NCBI GenBank assembly: GCA_032871835.1
Contig: CM065301.1
Location: 15,641,291 to 15,705,290, forward strand
Origin: Dipteronia dyeriana
Lineage: Eukaryota; Streptophyta; Magnoliopsida; Sapindales; Sapindaceae
DNA: 64,000 nucleotides
Direction: 5' to 3'
Positions 22,893 to 34,560 of the stretch are shown here, piece by piece. The number at the start of each line of letters is the position of its first letter. Positions within the stretch are counted from its first letter, which is position 1. The notes under the pieces were generated by a model that made no database searches, was not told the origin of the DNA, and worked only from the letters and a program-made list of their open reading frames with translations. A program made the translations under genes and the position numbers.

Positions 22893-24240
22893 ATGCATGT
22901 TATAAACTCAAAAAGAAAAGAATAAAGTTCAAAGCCTAGACACTCATAGAAAGAAAAGTTAAAACAACTTGATCACACAATCAGAAATCTCAGACAAATT
23001 CACAATACCCAAATATCAAAATACATATAAAATGTAAAACGAAACACAATATACCGAAAACAACTAAAATGTAGGAAATGGGTTCACTTTCAAAGTAAAG
23101 CTTTGTCGAGATCTAAGGCTTGAAATACTATGAAGAATTACAAGTGCTAAAGAGAGCAAATGAAGTAAACAATATAAAAGAGGGTGGCATTGGCAAGACA
23201 GACAAAACAAGAAGTAATGTTCAAGTGAAGACAAGTGCTAAAGCTTAAACTTACTAGTGTCACAAAGAGTCACTACATTATGGTTTTATAGTTCTAAGTT
23301 TTTTATAAGTTATCAAGATTGATTATAGTAAAATTGTAAGTGAAAAACTTATTTCAGTCTACTTGTGGGTAATTCTGGTAAGTTTAGTCAAACTGCTGCT
23401 TGGAAAATGGTTCATATTTGTTATAGAAAATTTTGGTCTACTTTTTGATTAGAAAAATATATCATTGGCTCATTGTAAGTATTTATTTTTATAAGAGTTT
23501 TAAAGCATATATTCTATTTGATCATCTGTTAAGTACAATATCAAACACAGATTCATCACCTATAATATTAAACAAAGATCCATCTTGTGCAATTTTCTTT
23601 CATCAAATTCCTTACACTAGTTAAAGTAGCTACGTTTTTAGCTATTACAGAGTTCCTTCTACAGTATCATAAACACAATTCACACTTCAATTCTAGGGAC
23701 ATTCTAAAGGATGCTTATATTTGTCCACTTGAATTGAGCACAACCAAGTCTTCAATCCCTTGATTTGGGTGTGTGCAATAATAGTTTTATTGACTTTGAG
23801 TATGAGACTTAATGAGAAAATTTTAGGAGATGTAAAATTGTGTTGGTAGGGGGATAAATGAGAAATTAAGGAAATGAAATCAGATGCATTAAGAATGTGG
23901 AATTACATGCATTTGGGATGTGCATGTAATTGCTTTTTTATGCATATATTGATGTGAGACTTGATGGTTATATATAGTTGTTTGTTTTATATTAGTATAA
24001 TTTTGTACGAATTAATTGATTATGTCAAATTCTACAATCCATAAAATCAAAGGAGTTAATCTTCAAACTTTGAACATCATCATTTTGCATGATAGATTGG
24101 AAACGAAACTTAGGACATCTTTTCACATGATAGATGGAAAACTTTGACCATTTGGATATGTGCCTTTTATTTGAAATAGAGGTGTTTGAGGTAGATGTTT
24201 TTTTTTTAAATGTTCTTTTGTTTCTCGTGTTTATTGGTGG
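22000..24240. other. Left arm of the composite element, no genes recognised
   Basis: Apart from the microsatellite at 22815-22888, this AT-rich stretch shows no coding signature. A short hydrophobic frame at 22031-22288 resembles random F/L/C-rich translation of T-rich DNA. Confidence 0.35.
22815..22888. repeat. Compound (CA)n(TA)n(GT)n microsatellite
   Basis: A CA run passes into TA and then into about 22 GT units. The order CA-TA-GT makes the left part self-complementary to the start of the right part. Confidence 0.95.
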
Positions 24241-24299
24241 GGATGAAGTGTTGTTTTGAGTTGCATTATCGTTGTGTTGTCATTGTCATGTTACATTAG

Positions 24300-25085
24300 C
24301 ATGATTTCCAATTTTTAACCTTCACCAGATCCATATGCTATATAAGAAGTGACTTTGACAAAGTCGCTTTAGAAATCACATATCATTCATCCCCCGTTTT
24401 CAAGTGTTTACCAGAGCCATATGAGGCTTCAGAAATGACTTTGACAAAGTCACTTTAGAAGTTGCATTCTTCCCGTGCTTTAAAGTGCAATTCCCAGGTT
24501 TGGAAGTAAACATTCTCGGGCTTGAAAGTCCAATTTCCAGGCATGAAATCAAATTCACGGGCATGAAAGTAAACGGTCCCGTGCTTGAAGCACTATTTTG
24601 GGTTGCATCATTGTTGTGTTGTCATTGTCATGTTACATTAGCATGATTACCAATTCCAAGGCATTAAAGTAAAATTCTTGGGATTAAAAGTCCATTTTTT
24701 GAAACCTTCACCAGATCCATATGAGACTTCAGAAGTGACTTCGTCAAAGTCACATCTGAAGTCGCATATGGATCTGGTGAAGGTTTCTAAAAAAGGAGCC
24801 CAAGAATTTTTCTTTCATCTTCTCTATTTCAAGTGTTCACTAGAGCCGTATACGACGTTAGAAGTGACTTGGATGAAGTCTCTTTAAAGTCGCAATCATC
24901 TCATGCTTTAAAGTCAAATTCTCAGGCTTGGAAGTCCAATTTTCAGGCTTAAAATCAAATTTCCGGGCCTGAAACTCCAATTCTCGGGTTTAAATGAAGG
25001 ATTCTCGGGCTTGAAAGGAAGGATTCTCGGGCTTAAAATCCAATTCTCAAGCTTGAAATCCAATTCCCAGGCTTTAAAATTTGTT
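24300..25085. repeat. Minisatellite with GGGCTTGAAAGTCCAATTC-type units, left arm
   Basis: Roughly 25-35 bp units such as CTCGGGCTTGAAAGTCCAAT, then GGCATGAAATCAAATT and GGCTTGGAAGTCCAATTTT recur from 24480 onwards. Between them, longer blocks repeat CACCAGATCCATATG, then GACTTTGACAAAGTC and GTCATTGTCATGTTACATTA. A palindrome around GACTTCGTCAAAGTCAC lies at 24710-24790. The related array at 33130-33600 is in the opposite orientation. Confidence 0.75.
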
Positions 25086-25185
25086 GTTTTATCTTAGATT
25101 TTCTTAACTTGCTAGGGGTTGGAAAGTGCATATATTGTTGTTTTCCAGCAAGTTTTTAGAGATATTTAACATATAATCAATATTG

Positions 25186-25990
25186 TTATTGTGGTATTCT
25201 TCTTCTGTATTGCTTGTATTAATATGAATACTCAGTTTTCCAATTCAATTGTGTCATTTTCTCTTAACATTTATAAATTAAATAGTTTTTTTTTTCTAAA
25301 GTATTGATTTATTTTTGTTTTGTTATTAAATAGATGCATGTTAATCCAAACGAAAAACTCCGGCGGTTCCCAGATCATAGAGATTGGATCCACAAAAGAA
25401 TAAACTCACAAAACAAACGTTATCTCATAAGGGTTTTGAAGGATGTCCTACTTCGATGTGGCATGCTTGAAAGGTTTAAGGAAGGGCATTTTGGCCATTA
25501 CTTGGACTTGGTCATTCATGGCATGCTCATCTGCAACCTACTAAAAATAGAGATTATTCTTCCCAACCAATAGAAGGATGATGAAATGTGGTTCGAATTA
25601 GAGAGGCAACGGGCTCGTTTTGGGAGAGAAGAGTTTTGTATGTGTAGTGGGCTAAACATGGGCCCTCTGCCTGAAGATTTCAAGAAAAAAGAAGAAGTTG
25701 TTAAGGGTTCTATATTGAGTAGATATTTAAAAGAAAAACGACGACATGTGAATTGTTGTTTGCCACATTTAAACAGCTCACAGATGTAGATTTAAAAAGT
25801 AAGCATTCCTGGGCTTGAAAGTCCAATTTCCAAACTTGTAAATAAATATTGTCATTGTGGTATTCATCTTTTGAATTGCTTGTATTAATATGGATACTCA
25901 GTGTTCCTATTCAATTGTCTCCTTTTCTCTTAACATTCATTAAATCAATAGTTTTTTTCTTAAGTGTTAATTTATTTTTGTTTTGTTAAT
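25186..25990. repeat. Direct repeat of about 140 bp flanking the DUF1985-like remnant
   Basis: Copy 1 (25186-25329) and copy 2 (25850-25990) share TTGTGGTATTC, then TTGCTTGTATTAATATG, TTTTCTCTTAACATT and TTTATTTTTGTTTTGTTA. Both lie just outside the coding remnant, as if intron-like sequence next to an exon had been duplicated. Confidence 0.75.
25334..25798 (+). pseudogene. DUF1985-like (MULE-associated Ulp1-type) coding remnant
   Basis: The frame has RFPDHRDWIHKRINSQ, then LLRCGMLERFKEGHFGHYLD, an in-frame TAG at 25571-25573, and then DEMWFELERQRARFGREEFC with GLNMGPLPEDF. The pattern FxxGREEFxxxxGLxxGPLP is the hallmark of plant DUF1985. That domain usually sits before a C48 (Ulp1) protease domain in proteins carried by Kaonashi-type MULEs. 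A one-base frame change near 25760 precedes FKQLTDVDLKSK, and a donor-like GTAAGC follows. No protease half is found downstream. I infer a decayed exon of a transposon-carried gene rather than a host gene. Confidence 0.6.
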
Positions 25991-27282
25991 TTTGGTAAAA
26001 GTTTCACAACCTATCAAGGATATGGACTTTTGAAGTTTGTTTTCAGACCATGATCCATCTCCAATAGAAAGCCACCACGTGAGGTTACCTCCCACGGTGT
26101 CCAAAACGTAGAAAAAAGGATAATTAAATGAGAAATGTATTCTATGAAGCCCAGGAATTCACGGATCTCGGGCTCAAAAACTAATTCCCAGACCCCAAAT
26201 ACTAATTCCAAGGGTTAAGGAATGTGGAATTTAAATTTAATTTTTTTTTTAAGTAATTTAAAGGTGGGAAACTTCACCATACCAATTTCCCTTCATTTAA
26301 TTTTTTTTGGGACTCTTAATCTAACCCGGAAAAAAAAAAAACATCATTACCCATACTCCTCACCATCCAATCTTCCCAATATTATCCTACCATTCCCACC
26401 AATTGTTGTAAAGGTCCCCCGACCTATCAAGGACATGGACTTTTGAAGTTAGTTTCCAGACCGGGATCCATCTCCAATGGAAGGCCACCGTGTGAGGTTA
26501 CCTCCTGCGGTGTCTGGAAAATAATTACAAACGCAGAAAAAATATAATTAAATGAGAAATGAATTCTATGAAGTTCGGGAATTCACGGATCCCGAGCTTC
26601 AACAACTAATTCCCATACCTCAAATACTAATTCACGGGATTAAGGAATGTGGAATTTAAATTTTAAATTATTTTCCTTAATTTGTTTTAAGGAATTTAAA
26701 GGTGAGAAACTTCATCATACCAATTTCCCTTCATTTAAATTTTTTTAGGACTCCTAAACTAACCGGGAAAAAAAAAAACACAATTTCCCCTACACCTCAC
26801 CATCCAATCTTACCACTATTAACCTACTATTACCACCAATTGTGGTAAAGGTCCCCCAACCTATCAAGGACATGGAATTTTTAAGTTGTTTTTTGGACCG
26901 GGATCCATCTCCAATGGAAGGCTATCGTGCGAAGTTACCTCCCGCGGTGTCCGGAAAATAATTAAAAACGTAAAAAAAATATAATTAATTGTGCAATGCT
27001 TTCTATAAAGCCCGGGAATTCATGAATCCCGGGCTTCAAAAAATAATTCCCAGACCTCAAATACTAATTCTCGGGCTTAAGGAATGTGGAATTTAAATTT
27101 TATATTATTTTCATTAATTTGTTTTAAGGAATTTAAAGGTGGGAAACTTCACCATACCAATTTCCCTTTAAATAATTGTTTTTAGGACTCCTAAACTAAC
27201 CTGGAAAAAAAAAACACCATTACACTAACATCTCACCATCCAATCTTCACACTATTATCCTACCATTATCACCAATTGTGGT

Positions 27283-30200
27283 TAGTGGTGTAAAAATGGG
27301 CCGGCCGGTGACAGGCCGGTCTGGCCGGCCCAGGGAGTTCACTGGCCAGGCCGCGGCCTGGACCTGGACGGGCCTCTAGGAGGAGGCCCGGTAGGCCGGC
27401 CCACCTGGCACTCCAATTCGGCGTGCCAGGCCTGTCGGACGGGTCCGCCGGTCCGTTCGGCCAATTTTTTTTTTTTTTTTTTTTCAAAAAACCTCCAACG
27501 GCTGGAATTGATTTCTAGCCGTTGGAGGAAATTAAAATTACCAAAACCCCCCTACAATCTTTTAAATTACATTTTGACCCACAAATCAAATTTTTCTGTA
27601 AATACCATCCATTTCATTTTCCATTAACTCTCTCTATCATTCTTTCAATATCTCATTCTCTCAAATCTCAATATCTAATATATTCTCCAATTCTCTAAAC
27701 TTTTTCATTCATTTTGGTTATTACTCTCTCTACAAAATTCTCTACGTTTTCCACCAACACACCAAATTTTAAAGGTACAATTTTGTTATTACTTTTGGTC
27801 TAACATATTCTCATAGTAAATTTATATGTTTATGTTTAGATTTGAGTTACTTAATGAAAACATTATCTATTTAGTTAGTTAGTTTATCAATTTTTGGGCT
27901 TTAATGTTAATATTATTTGTTTAGTTTATTAAGATTTTTAAGTTTAGTAGTAATTTTAATATTTGTTATTAATAAATTTAGAAAGTTAATTTGTATTACT
28001 GAAATTACTTTTTGTAATAAGTAAATGATGAATGTTAAGTGTAGTAATTACGTTTGATATTGTTTTTTTCATAAATTAAAATTTTTCATTTGTAGATTAT
28101 GATAGTAAATTTAAGAGTAGTGGTTCAAATCATCAATTTTATGTCAATTTTATGTTAGTATATTATGTTAGTAAATTTATCAATTTTATTTGTAGTAGTG
28201 AACTAGTGAATTTAAAATTTTATGTTAGTAGATTATGATTTTTTTTTGTTTATTTAATTTGTTTTTTAAGTAAATAAATTATTTAAGTGTCGTATTAGTT
28301 ATAGTAATTATTGTTAGTAAATTAAGATTACTGTTAGTAAATATTGATTTTTAATTTGACTATTAACTACTATAGTGCTCATATTTTTATTCAGATAATG
28401 GATCTTAACCAGCAGCCTTATTTTCAGGATGGTTTGAATATGCTCAACGATGAATTTGATATTTCAGAACCGACCCATACTCAAGCGGGACCTTCTGGTT
28501 CCGGCGTTACACCAACATCACGTCCCAGAAAATTAACATCAGATGTGTGGCAATATTTCAACATAGTCCGAATGACACTCCGAAATATGGCGTCTGGCCT
28601 CAGAGCTAAATGTAAGTTTTGCCATAAGAATTATGCTACAAGTACGGGGGGAACCGGACATTTGAGACGGCATATGCACAAATGTATGCCTGCACATGGA
28701 CAGGTAGATACTACAACCCAAACACAGCTTCAACGGCACCCAGACGGGTCCGTTACGACGTGGTAGTTCGACGCCATGCACGCTAGAGAGTGCTTGGCAC
28801 TATACATTGCACAAAATGATCAACCGATCAGTATTGGTGAGAGTCCATTTTATAAAGAATTATCACATCTGCATATAACCCCCAATATGAACCTGTTTCT
28901 AGAACCACCACTAGAAATGATTTGATACGATTGTTTGAAACCGAAAGGGATGACTTAGTTGCTGAAATACAGCATTTAAGTGTCTCTATTGCATTAACTT
29001 TTGATATTTGGAATGCATGTTCCAAACAGGACTATTTATGTGTCACGGGACACTATTTAGATTCTGATTGGAGGATAACAAAAAGAATTTTTGGTTTTCG
29101 TCCTATGGATTTTGCACATACCGCAGAAAACATTTTTAATGTCATAATGGAAGTTTTAGAAACTTATGAAATCACGCATCGCATTCTTTCAATCACATTT
29201 GATAATGCATCTGTAAATACTAGCTCTATTGCATTGTTTGTTGCAAGAAATATCCCGCAAGATGGAGGTTATTTCTTCCATCAACGGTGTGCATGCCATA
29301 TTATAAATTTAGTTGTACATGCTGGTTTAAAGCAGGTAAGCGACCAAATAGATCGCATCAGAGATGCCATTTCTTGGATTTGCAGTTCTAATCCTAGATT
29401 CAGTGAATTCAAGAGACATTGTAAATTAAACGGTCTCAAACCCCAATGATTCCAAACTGATATGCCGGTAAGGTGGAACTCTACTTATTTAATGTTGCAA
29501 AATTGTTTGGAATATGATACAACCATTACATGTTTTTATAACATGAAATTGATCGAAACAGGACAACTTAGTCCAAAATTACTTTCCACAGACGATTGGT
29601 ATGTGGCAAAGATTTTTGTTCAATTTTTAAAGATATTTTACAATGCCACTGTAACTCTTTCCGGGGTATATTACCCCACATCTTTCAGGCAATCCATCAG
29701 ATAGTGGAAATGTCTGAACTGTTAAACAGTTATAGAGAAGATGAACATCTAGGCGCTGCAGTTGTTGTCATGGAGACAAAGTTGAAAAAATATTGGGCTA
29801 ACATTCCCTTACTTTATGCCTTAAGTGCTATAATAGATCCCAGGGTTAAATTATCTGGTTTAGAAGTTTTGCTTGAGTTTATTGGTATTAATTTGTCAAT
29901 AGATTATTCAGAACAAATTACTGACATTCGAACCAAGTTATTTGAGATTTTTCATATTTATGAGACCAGGTTTGGCAACATTGACATCCCCCAATCAACA
30001 CGACCGGCGACAGAGCCGAAGCAAACAAGTTGAAGCCTTCTGAAACGAAGAAAAAAAGACAAATCAGCAAGTACTTCTTCAGGGCAAAGATCTAGCCCAT
30101 CTTCTTGTACCGAACTTATTAGGTACCTTGAAGCACAGTTCGATGCTGTTGAAGACAAGGAAGAGTTTGATTTGTTGTTACGGTGGAAGACCTATACGTA

Positions 30201-31019
30201 CAGGTATCCAGTTCTGTCACACTTAGCACGTGACGTACTGGTTATTTCAGTGTCAATGGTGTCTTCAGAACAAGCTTTCAGCACCAGTGGACGCATAATT
30301 GGACCAAGAAGAAGCTGTTTGTCTCCAGAGATGGTGGAGGTATTAACATACCTTCAGGATTTGGAGCATGCTAAAAAAAGGTTACAAAATCTAACTGTAG
30401 ATAAAGAACTTAATCTAAATTTCGACAATCTATATATTGATGACCCTTCAGGTAGTGGTCAGGGTCAGAACTAGGTTATACTTTTACATATGTATTTATT
30501 ATTTACTTGTAAGTTGTAAAACGGTTGCACTCTTTTTCCCTTACCAAGTTTTTATCCCACTGGGTTTTTCTAGGTAAGGTTTTTAATGAGGCAATCATGT
30601 AGATATGTATTACTGAATTCCATAAGTGAAAAATAAATAAATAATTAAAAAATTATTCGTTCTCTTTATTCATTTCAAATCCTAATAATTGTTCGTTCTC
30701 TTCATTCATTTTAAATTCTAAACCCTTAACCATAAACTATAAATCCTAAACCCTATACCCTAAATCCAAAAAAACGTAATTTGGAAAAAAAAAATTGGAC
30801 CAAAAAACTAACCCGTCGGACCAGGCCCGTTAGGCCTGGCCCGGTCGGCTCGCCAGAAGGGCCCGGCGGGCCGGCCTGGCACGGCCCGCCTGAGGCAGGC
30901 CGGCGTGCAGTGCCGGGCCTGCTTCTCTGGAAACAGGCCGGCCCCGCTCGGCCTGTTTCCAGAAATGGACTGGCCAGTCCGTCCCTAATGGGCCGGGCCA
31001 GTCCATTTTTACACCTTTA
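27283..31019 (+). mobile_element. Ac-type hAT transposon (3.7 kb) with dead transposase
   Basis: The left end TAGTGGTGTAAAAATGG and the reverse complement of the right end (TAAAGGTGTAAAAATGG) form the inverted termini. Flanks are ATTGTGGT (27275-27282) and AGTGTGGT (31020-31027), 7 of 8 identical. GC-rich GGCCGGCC and GGCCNGGC words crowd both subterminal regions (27297-27460 and 30815-31005), sharply unlike the AT-rich surroundings. The element interrupts the 440-bp array at one point in a unit, so it arrived after the array had formed. Confidence 0.88.
28398..30473 (+). pseudogene. hAT (Ac-like) transposase pseudogene
   Basis: From the ATG at 28398 (MDLNQQPYFQDG) comes a BED zinc finger (CKFCHKNY, then GTGHLRRHMHKC). 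Next are the RNase H-like core (LTFDIWNACSKQDYLCVTGH; FDNASVNTSS; HQRCACHIINLVV; MPVRWNSTYLML) and the C-terminal hATC dimerisation region (VISVSMVSSEQAFSTSGRII, then SCLSPEMVEVLTYLQDL). Breaks: TAG at 28764-28766, a one-base frame change near 28880, TGA at 29447-29449, a frame change near 29690-29704, and TGA at 30031-30033. The order and size (about 690 codons) fit Ac/RICESLEEPER-type transposases. It cannot make an active enzyme as it stands. Confidence 0.88.
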
Positions 31020-33129
31020 AGTGTGGTAAAGGACCCCTGACCTATCAAGGACATGGACTTTTGAAGTTGGTTTCCGAACCAGAATCCATCTCCAATGGAA
31101 GGACACCGCCTGAGGTTAACTCCTGCGGTTTTCGAAAATAATTAAAAACATAGAAAAAATATAATCAAATGAGAAATGCATTCTATGAGGCTCGGGAATT
31201 CACGGATCCCGGGCTTCAAAAACTAATTTCTAGGCCTCAAATACTAATTTTCGGGCTTAAGGAATGTGGAATTTAAATTTTAAATTATTTTTCTTTATTT
31301 TTTTTAAGGAATTTAAGGGTCGGAAACTTCACCATACCAATTCTCCCGCATTTAAATTTTTTTGCGACTCCTAAACGAACCCGAAAAAACTAAACACCAT
31401 TACCCCTACACCTCACCATCCAATCTTCCCACTATTATCCTACCATTACCACTAGTTGTGGTAAGGTCCGCCGACCTATCGAGGATATGGACTTTTTTAG
31501 TTGGTTTTCGGACCGGGATCCATCTCCAATGGAAGACTATCGTGTGAGGTTACCTCACGTGGTATTCGGAAAATAATTAAAAACTTAAGAAATATATATA
31601 TAATTAAATGACAAATGCTTTATATGAAGCCCGGGAATTCACGGATCCCGGGCTTCAAAAACTAATTCCTAGGCCTCAAATACTAATTCTCGGGCTTAAG
31701 GAATGTGAAATTTAAATTTTAAATTATTTTCCTTAATTTGTTTTAAGGAATTTAAAGGTGAGAAAGCTCACCGTACATATTTCCCTTCATTTAAATTTTT
31801 TTGGGACTCCTAAACTAACTCGGAAAAAAAAAACACCTTTACCCCTACACCTCACCATCCAATCTTCCCGCTATTAACCTACCATTACCACCAGTTGTGG
31901 TAAAGGTCCCCCGACCTATCAAGGACATGGACATTTTAAGTTGGTTTTCGGATCGGGATCCATCTCCAATTGAAGGCTATCACGCGAGGTTACCTCCCAC
32001 GGTGTCCGAAAAATAATTAAAAACGTAAAAAAAAAATTATTAAATGAGAAATGTTTTATATGAAGCCTGGGTATTCACGGATCAAGGGCTTAAAAAATTA
32101 ATTCCCATGCCTCAAATACTAATTCTCGGGTTTAAAGGATGTGGAATTTAAATTTTAAATTCTTTTCCTTTATTTTTTTTAAGGAATATAAAGGTGAGAA
32201 ACTTCACCATACCAATTTCCTTTCATTTAATTTTTTGTAGGACTCCTAAACTAACCCCGGAGAAAAAAAAAACACTATAATAAGTTAAGCTTGAGAAATA
32301 ACTCATAAGTTAAGCTTGAGGAATAACCCATATGTTAAGCTAGACAAATAAAGAAACAAAAACAGAGGGAATATTAGAGGTTTCCATACCAAATCCGGAT
32401 AAAAAATTTATTACAAAACATTAAAATTAGACAAATAAAACAAATGCAACATGATGTTTTACTTAAGTCATTCAGATATCTGCGGTTTTGTTCATCTGTC
32501 ATTGCACAAAAGACCAGTTTATTAACATAAAGTCCATGCAGTGATTTGAATCATCATCACTCGGAAGTTTCCTTGCCACTGCCTGCTCATACGATACCGG
32601 AGTTCCCATGCTCGATACACATATTCTTGTTGGTAGGTATGCAAATCCCTACAGTTACATGAATAGAAATGTTACAAGAATTTATCACCTCGATTCATGC
32701 TATAGATTACAACATTATACATTTCAAAATTAACAAGATAATAAGTAAAAATTAGCAACATAACATAAATTAAAACAACATATATGTTCTAAATCAAGTA
32801 CATTCTAATAGAACAACATAGAATATTAGATCACGAATGAAGATGGGTTTTTGTATGAAGTATAACTCACAGTCATCTAGTCGTACATCTGCTGCAGCTT
32901 CTGCACCTACAGTAATAATGTACTATATCAGTTATACATATCAACATATACAAGATTACGAAATATATTTTTAACCGTAAAGGACATTATTTCAAAGTGA
33001 AAATAAAAGAAAACATATAAGATAGGTTTTTAACCATCCAAGATAGGTTCATCGGAAGTATGAATGACTGCTTTGTCCGTGTCATTCAAACTGAGCTCGA
33101 GTGGCCTATATGGGCACTTTAGTCAAGGA

Positions 33130-33600
33130 TAAAGGTTGGACCTTGGAGCCCGAGATTAGCACTTTGAAGTCCGAGATTTGGACTCTCAAGCTCGAGAGTT
33201 ATACTTTCAAGCCCGAGATTTGCATTTTAAAGCCCAAGAGTTGGACTTTTGGGCTTTAAAGCCAGGGAGATACACTTTGAAGGCTAAGAGTTGGACTTTG
33301 AAGCCCGAGAGTTGGACTTTGAAGCACATGAGTTGGAGTTTCAAGCCCAGGGTGAAAGGATTAAAATATGGACAGAATGATATGCGACTTCATTTTAGTC
33401 ATTTCTAAAGTCGCATATTGATCAGATGAGGATTCTACATATAGGCAGGATTCACGGGCTTCAAAATCTAAAAATCAAGCTCATATCGAAGGGATTTCAA
33501 GCTATGTACATGGGTGATTTCAAGCCTTGTCTAATAATGTGAATAAGAAACATAAAATTACATTGACAATGCAATATGTAACATGACAACACAACGACAA
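33130..33600. repeat. Minisatellite, right arm, inverted relative to 24300-25085
   Basis: Units of about 30 bp such as GCCCGAGAGTTGGACTTTGA recur from 33150 to 33350. On the complementary strand they read CTCGGGCTTCAAAGTCCAAC, the same motif as in the left array. Beyond it, ATGCGACTTC and CTAAAGTCGCATAT plus ACATGACAACACAACGACAA are also reverse complements of words in the left array. This supports two inverted arms of one element. Confidence 0.75.
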
Positions 33601-33779
33601 TGCAACATCAAAATAGTACTCGTAATCCCAGCTTGAAGCAAACTAAAACAATTAAAACTTTCAAATAATATACTCTACACACTTAAAACATCAAAACTCT
33701 TCACCTCACTACAGGACTCACATTAGATCATAGTTTTTTTTTAACAATTTTATTCAAATGGCAAGAAAAGCCATACACA

Positions 33780-34560
33780 AGTAGATAAAGGCACAGATGC
33801 AAAAGTATAAATGAACAACCCAAGAACACAACTTACCCGAGAGACAAATCAGACACCAAACATACACCAAGACATGACAAACCTACATCACCACAAAAAG
33901 GCACCACCACCAGCAAGCAACAATGAAAAGAAAATGAGAAAACTTTGATAAGAATTGATAGAAGCTTCAAATAGCATGTATACAAACAAAAATACTCATC
34001 AAGGTATGAGTTATTTTCTCGAAAACCACACAAAATTAAGAATAAAAAGAAAATGAGATGCTTACACAAATACATATAAGAGAATGAAATAGACATTTTT
34101 CTTCTTTTATTTTCTTGTCTCCCTTATCTTTGTGTGGCTTTGACTTGCATGTTTTAAGAGTCATTGTGTATCAAAAGTATTGAATTAATTATAAAACCGA
34201 GGACACAACCGCCTAGGAGACAAAGAAGACACCAACATACACCAAGACATGACTAACCTACAGCACCAAAATAACAAAAACAAAATTGACCCCTTAAAAC
34301 AAGACACCACCGACAGCAACCAACAATAAATAATTTCGGTGGTATTTCCTTATATCAATGTAATTATTCAACTGTGTTTAAATGTATATAACAACAATAA
34401 ATCATCAGAGTTTTTTTTTGTTTTATCGGTTATCAAAAAGAAACAAATTCATATAATAGAATGAAACATACCTTTTTCTTCTTTCTTCTTCTTGTCTCCC
34501 TTTACTTTGTGTGGCTTTGTCTTGTCTGTTTTAAGAGCCACATTGTTGGAATCAAAAGTA
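33780..34560. repeat. Direct duplication, unit about 370-390 bp
   Basis: CACCAAGACATGAC with CAGCAA recurs at 33868 and 34240, and TCTTGTCTCCCTT with TGTGTGGCTTTG and TTTTAAGAG at 34114 and 34492. Copies are diverged with indels. They lie in the right arm of the composite element and encode nothing recognisable. Confidence 0.65.

Larger units (their letters stand above)
26017..32280. repeat. Six-copy 440-bp tandem array, split by a hAT insertion
   Basis: The anchor motif (CAAGGACATGGACTTTT or close) occurs near 26017, 26425, 26867, 31044, 31482 and 31920. The spacing is 408, 442, 442 after subtracting the inserted hAT, 438 and 438. Each unit also has GGGATCCATCTCCAATGGAA, then GAGGTTACCTCC, AATGTGGAATTTAAATTT and CACCATCCAATCTT. 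A near-palindrome is present in several units: GAAGCCCGGGA, nine bases, TCCCGGGCTTC. No unit encodes a protein. Short frames across it are by-products. Confidence 0.88.

Noticed and set aside
24300..25085. CRISPR-like regular repeats
   Set aside because: Units vary in length and sequence and have no unique spacers; the DNA is a plant nuclear minisatellite.
27269..27487. P/G/R-rich minus-strand frame
   Set aside because: It is a translation of GC-rich hAT subterminal repeats; the same holds for 30781-31054.
30715..30775. CCCTAAA-like telomere words
   Set aside because: The strings are irregular (TAAACCCT, CCTATACCC), only a few long, and inside the hAT 3' end; not an interstitial telomere.
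33178..33408. Repetitive frame with LKPESWTLK units
   Set aside because: It follows the 30-bp minisatellite and varies with each unit.
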